A stretch of DNA of 18,107 nt from Planctomycetaceae bacterium (GTDB lineage Bacteria; Planctomycetota; Planctomycetia; Pirellulales; Thermoguttaceae). The notes below the pieces were generated by a model, which was given only the letters and a program-made list of their open reading frames with translations, was not told the origin of the DNA and searched no databases. Both the position numbers and the translations under genes were made by a program. Where the stretch lies: NCBI GenBank assembly GCA_031278315.1, contig JAITKS010000276.1, forward strand, positions 1 to 18,107, given 5' to 3'. This document shows positions 15,611-18,107 of the stretch, piece after piece (positions within the stretch are counted from its first letter, which is position 1; the number at the start of each line of letters is the position of its first letter).

Positions 15611-17422
15611 ATGCGTTTGATATGTATCATTCGTTGTTTTTTTGTTTTGGCCGTTGTTATTTTCTCTGCTGATTATTTTGTTACGGCTGCCGACTTAGAA
15701 TTTCCAATCAAACTGCCGGAACATCCGCGTCTTTTTTTAACGAAACAGCGTGAAGCAGAAATTAAAGAACTCGTCAAAACAGACCCGTTCCTTGATCGGC
15801 AAGTGAAGGAACTTTTGAAAAAAGCGGATAAAGTGAAAAAAGACCCATTGACCGATTATCGGATTCCTGATGGTAAACGATTGCTTGGTCAAAGTCGTCG
15901 AAGTCTTGATCGGACAACCGCATTAGTTTTTGCGTACAGAATGACCGGCAACAAAGAATATGCCGAAGCCGCTATTGAGGAAATGCTTGCTGTTTGCCGG
16001 TTCAAAGATTGGAATCCGAGTCATTATCTGGACACTGCTGAAATGGCAACGGCGGTTGGTCTTGGTTACGATTGGCTTTATGAAATGATTCCCGACGAAA
16101 AACGAACAGAAATTAAAAATGCTATTGTCAAACACGCTATGAAAACGGGTCTTTCCGCTTATGAACAGGGAATTTGGTGGGTAAAAAGTAACAATAATTG
16201 GAATGAGGTCTGTAACGCCGGACTGACTATTGGTGCTTTAGCGATTGCCGACGAAGAACCGCAAATCGCAAAAAAAATTGTTACGTCTGCGGTGAAGAGT
16301 TTGTCTAATGGACTCAAAGTGTACAAACCTGAAGGTGCTTATCCTGAAGGTCCCGCGTATTGGGCTTATGGTACATCATTCACCGGTTTAATGCTTATGG
16401 CTCTTAAAGATGTTTTCAACGACGATTTCAAGTTACTGAAAACAGAAGGATTGAATATTACCGGCGATTATTATATAGGAATGATCGGACCTAATTACCG
16501 TTCCTTTAATTATGCAGATGCGGGAGACCGTGCCGATTCTTCGCCGATGATGTACGCTTTATCTCGATTTTATAATCGCAATGATTATGCTTTTTGGTTA
16601 CGGAATTTTTTGGAGCGGCAAAATAGATTTTCCAGCGGCAGGTTGGCGGTGTTTCATGCTATTTGGTATAACCCGCAAGGAACTGATGTCGATTTCGCCA
16701 AAATTCCGCTTGCACAAAAATTTCGCGGGATACAGGATATTTGTACGATGCGTAACGCATGGGATAATCCGAATGCGGCGTTTCTTGGTTTCAAGGCGGG
16801 TAATAATCGTGCGAATCATGGACATCTTGATATTGGTTCATTTGTTTATGAAGTCAATGGTATTCGTTGGGCGGTTGATCTTGGTTCGGACAATTACAAC
16901 ATGCTCGGATATTTTGGCAAGCAACGTTGGGATTATTATCGGTTGAACAATCGAAGTCATAACACATTGGTTATTGGTAACAAAATTCAAAATCCGTTGG
17001 CGGATTGTAAAATCATTGAATTTGAACGTTTTGATGAGGGACAAATTATTGCGCGGGCGGTTGCGGATCTAGCGGCAGCATACAAGGGACAAGTCCGATC
17101 TGCCAAACGAACTGCAACGTTACACAAAGACGGTTCGGCGGAGATTGAAGACATTTTGGAAGGAGTTACCGAACCGGTTCGATGGGGCATGATGACGGCG
17201 GCAAGTCTTGAAATTAACGGCAAAACTGCAACACTTTCCCAGAACAAAAAACAAATTCAAATTGAAATCATTTCTGATGAAGTCCGGCGATTTGAAACAG
17301 ATTCTGTTACACCTCCAACCGAACAGGAAAATCAGAACAAAGGTTTTTCAATGCTTACTGCTGTAGCGGCACCGAAAAACGGCAGCGTGTCTATTCGTGT
17401 TATTTTGAAACCGGTTAAATAA
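15611..17422 (+). CDS. Secreted heparinase II/III-like polysaccharide lyase
   Basis: The 603-residue protein begins with a Sec signal peptide (basic start, hydrophobic 5-18, likely cleavage after FVTA near 26). Residues 36-350 look like the alpha/alpha-toroid of heparinase II/III and related lyases, with HPRLFLT at the start, the cleft motif VKSNNNWNEV (191-200) and YPEGPAYW (244-251). Residues from about 375 form the beta-sheet domain with ANHGHLDIGSF (401-411) and RLNNRSHNTLV (444-454). The Asn, Tyr and His at these sites are where family members place catalytic and metal-binding residues. Such enzymes cleave uronic-acid-containing polysaccharides by beta-elimination in the periplasm or outside the cell. 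Substrate (heparin-like, alginate or other uronate glycans) cannot be read from the sequence. No sulfatase, TonB receptor or other glycan gene is adjacent, so it does not sit in a visible polysaccharide locus. Confidence 0.85.
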   Translation: MRLICIIRCFFVLAVVIFSADYFVTAADLEFPIKLPEHPRLFLTKQREAEIKELVKTDPFLDRQVKELLKKADKVKKDPLTDYRIPDGKRLLGQSRRSLDRTTALVFAYRMTGNKEYAEAAIEEMLAVCRFKDWNPSHYLDTAEMATAVGLGYDWLYEMIPDEKRTEIKNAIVKHAMKTGLSAYEQGIWWVKSNNNWNEVCNAGLTIGALAIADEEPQIAKKIVTSAVKSLSNGLKVYKPEGAYPEGPAYWAYGTSFTGLMLMALKDVFNDDFKLLKTEGLNITGDYYIGMIGPNYRSFNYADAGDRADSSPMMYALSRFYNRNDYAFWLRNFLERQNRFSSGRLAVFHAIWYNPQGTDVDFAKIPLAQKFRGIQDICTMRNAWDNPNAAFLGFKAGNNRANHGHLDIGSFVYEVNGIRWAVDLGSDNYNMLGYFGKQRWDYYRLNNRSHNTLVIGNKIQNPLADCKIIEFERFDEGQIIARAVADLAAAYKGQVRSAKRTATLHKDGSAEIEDILEGVTEPVRWGMMTAASLEINGKTATLSQNKKQIQIEIISDEVRRFETDSVTPPTEQENQNKGFSMLTAVAAPKNGSVSIRVILKPVK

Positions 17423-17441
17423 TTATTTTTTGTAACAATAA

Positions 17442-17455
17442 TTCTCGCACGAGAA
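17442..17455 (+). terminator. Possible weak terminator after the lyase gene
   Basis: TTCTCG/CGAGAA forms a short hairpin 20 bases after the stop, followed within a few bases by CAGTTTTT. The stem is only five or six pairs with a very small loop, so this is a weak candidate. Confidence 0.25.
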
Positions 17456-17492
17456 AATTCAGTTTTTGCTGCAACAAATAAATTGAATATTA

Positions 17493-17785
17493 GTAATATA
17501 TCAGTTGAATAATTTATTTTTTTCGGGAACGCGGTCGTCTCGACCGCATCTTTAGTTTTGTTTTTTGACAGGATTACAGGATTGATTGGATTGACAGGAT
17601 TTTTAAATAATAAATTAAAAGAATCAAAACTTGAAACTATAGTGATTTGAATTTTAGAATCCGTGCTAATCTCCGCATACGAACTAACCACTAACCACTA
17701 ACCACTAACCACTAACCACTAACCACTAACCACTATCCTGTAATCCTGTTTATCCTGTCAAAAAAATATTCCACTGATATATCAC
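17493..17785. mobile_element. MITE-like element, family C copy 2, with nested repeats
   Basis: The ends are GTAATATATCAGTTGAAT (17493-17510) and ATTCCACTGATATATCAC (17768-17785). The left interior repeats family C copy 1, including the hairpin GCGGTCGTCTCGACCGC (17531-17547). Nested inside, GACAGGATTACAGGAT (from 17567) faces its inverse ATCCTGTAATCCTG with TATCCTGTC (17735-17759). Between them is CCGTGCTAATCTCCGCAT, shared with 13208-13432, and a heptamer tandem array ACTAACC of seven full copies plus ACTA (17683-17735). Non-coding. Confidence 0.65.
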
Positions 17786-17852
17786 GATTTTTTCACAAAA
17801 TTAAACTAGCCGTTGCGGCGATTTTTTGCACTGATTTTTTTTACTAATAGAC

Positions 17853-18107
17853 ATGAAACTTAAATTAACAGAATTTTCTGATTATCTCAATAAATTTGAA
17901 TTTCGGACTTTGTTTAATGAGATGGGGTGGAATAATGATACGACAAAATATTCTGTCGTTGTTGATAATATTACGTTTAATATTGAAACAGTCGCAGAAA
18001 AAAGTAATTTCAAAATTCTTGTTTGCTCGCCAAGAACCGATGGGAATATTCCTGAATACTCTCAAAGAATAAAAATTGATCAGGAAATCACAAAATTTTT
18101 TCAAGAA
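17853..18107 (+). CDS. N-terminus of a large Eco57I-like / type IIG restriction-methylation protein (partial)
   Basis: An ATG at 17853 opens an 85-codon frame that runs off the right edge without a stop. The protein reads MKLKLTEFSDYLNKFEFRTL and continues with LFNEMGWNN, then DNITFNIETVAEKSNFKILV, CSPR, DGNIPEY, and RIKIDQEITKFF. This order (F-R-x-L-F-x-E-x-G-W, a V-D-x-x-x-F-x-x-x-x-V-A-E-K strand pair, then I-P-x-Y-x-x-R-x-K-I) matches my memory of the N-terminal nuclease-like segment of long single-chain Eco57I-type enzymes that combine cutting and N6-adenine methylation. The methylase motifs would lie beyond the window, so the call rests on the N-terminal pattern. No clear ribosome-binding site is visible. 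Confidence 0.6.
   Translation, partial: MKLKLTEFSDYLNKFEFRTLFNEMGWNNDTTKYSVVVDNITFNIETVAEKSNFKILVCSPRTDGNIPEYSQRIKIDQEITKFFQE

Noticed and set aside
17683..17735. CRISPR array or telomere-like repeat made of ACTAACC
   Set aside because: The seven-base units are contiguous with no spacers, so it is not a CRISPR. It is internal to a MITE-like element, so it is not a chromosome end.
206..17785. The dispersed 18-base motif read as a degenerate CRISPR or a replication-initiator box cluster
   Set aside because: Spacing is irregular from 27 bases to several kilobases and orientation is mixed in paired fashion. The motif does not resemble DnaA boxes.

Overview
The window is low-GC bacterial DNA with an unusually large share of non-coding sequence (roughly a quarter by my count). 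The gene set points to a Gram-negative bacterium, most plausibly a low-GC member of the Planctomycetota. It has a PilM protein fused to a PilN-like part, a PilO-like partner, a large Prc-type tail-specific protease, a DUF58 protein, FlhA, and a periplasmic heparinase II/III-like lyase. The phylum is inferred from the style of these proteins, not from a marker gene. I saw no rRNA, tRNA or CRISPR array.

Layout. Bases 2-115 are the 3' end of a gene that starts outside the window. From 773 to 13686 all genes lie on the minus strand. In transcription order (right to left) they are: a very acidic 78-residue protein; a Prc/S41 protease; flhA; a two-helix membrane protein with a bacterial PH domain; pilM-pilN; a PilO-like protein; and a glycerol dehydrogenase. 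From 14622 onward genes lie on the plus strand: a DUF58 protein, a secreted heparinase-like lyase, and at the right edge the first 85 codons of a protein resembling large Eco57I-like/type IIG restriction-methylation enzymes. The strand switch falls in the 935-base gap 13687-14621.

The genes are mostly separated by long gaps, so few look like tight operons. The clearest functional pair is pilM-pilN plus the PilO-like gene, which would form the inner-membrane platform of a type IV pilus or type II secretion-like machine. FlhA is the export gate of the flagellar type III system, here without other flagellar genes. Prc, the PH-domain protein, DUF58 and the lyase are individual envelope or metabolic functions.

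The most striking feature is the intergenic DNA. An 18-base motif, consensus GTAATATATCAGTGGAAT, occurs about 17 times in both orientations, in gaps and not in credible genes. Six times it forms head-to-head pairs enclosing 110-295 bases, giving MITE-like elements that fall into at least three families by interior sequence. The interiors contain hairpins, heptamer tandem repeats and nested inverted repeats. A separate 13-base tandem array begins exactly at the stop codon of pilM-pilN.
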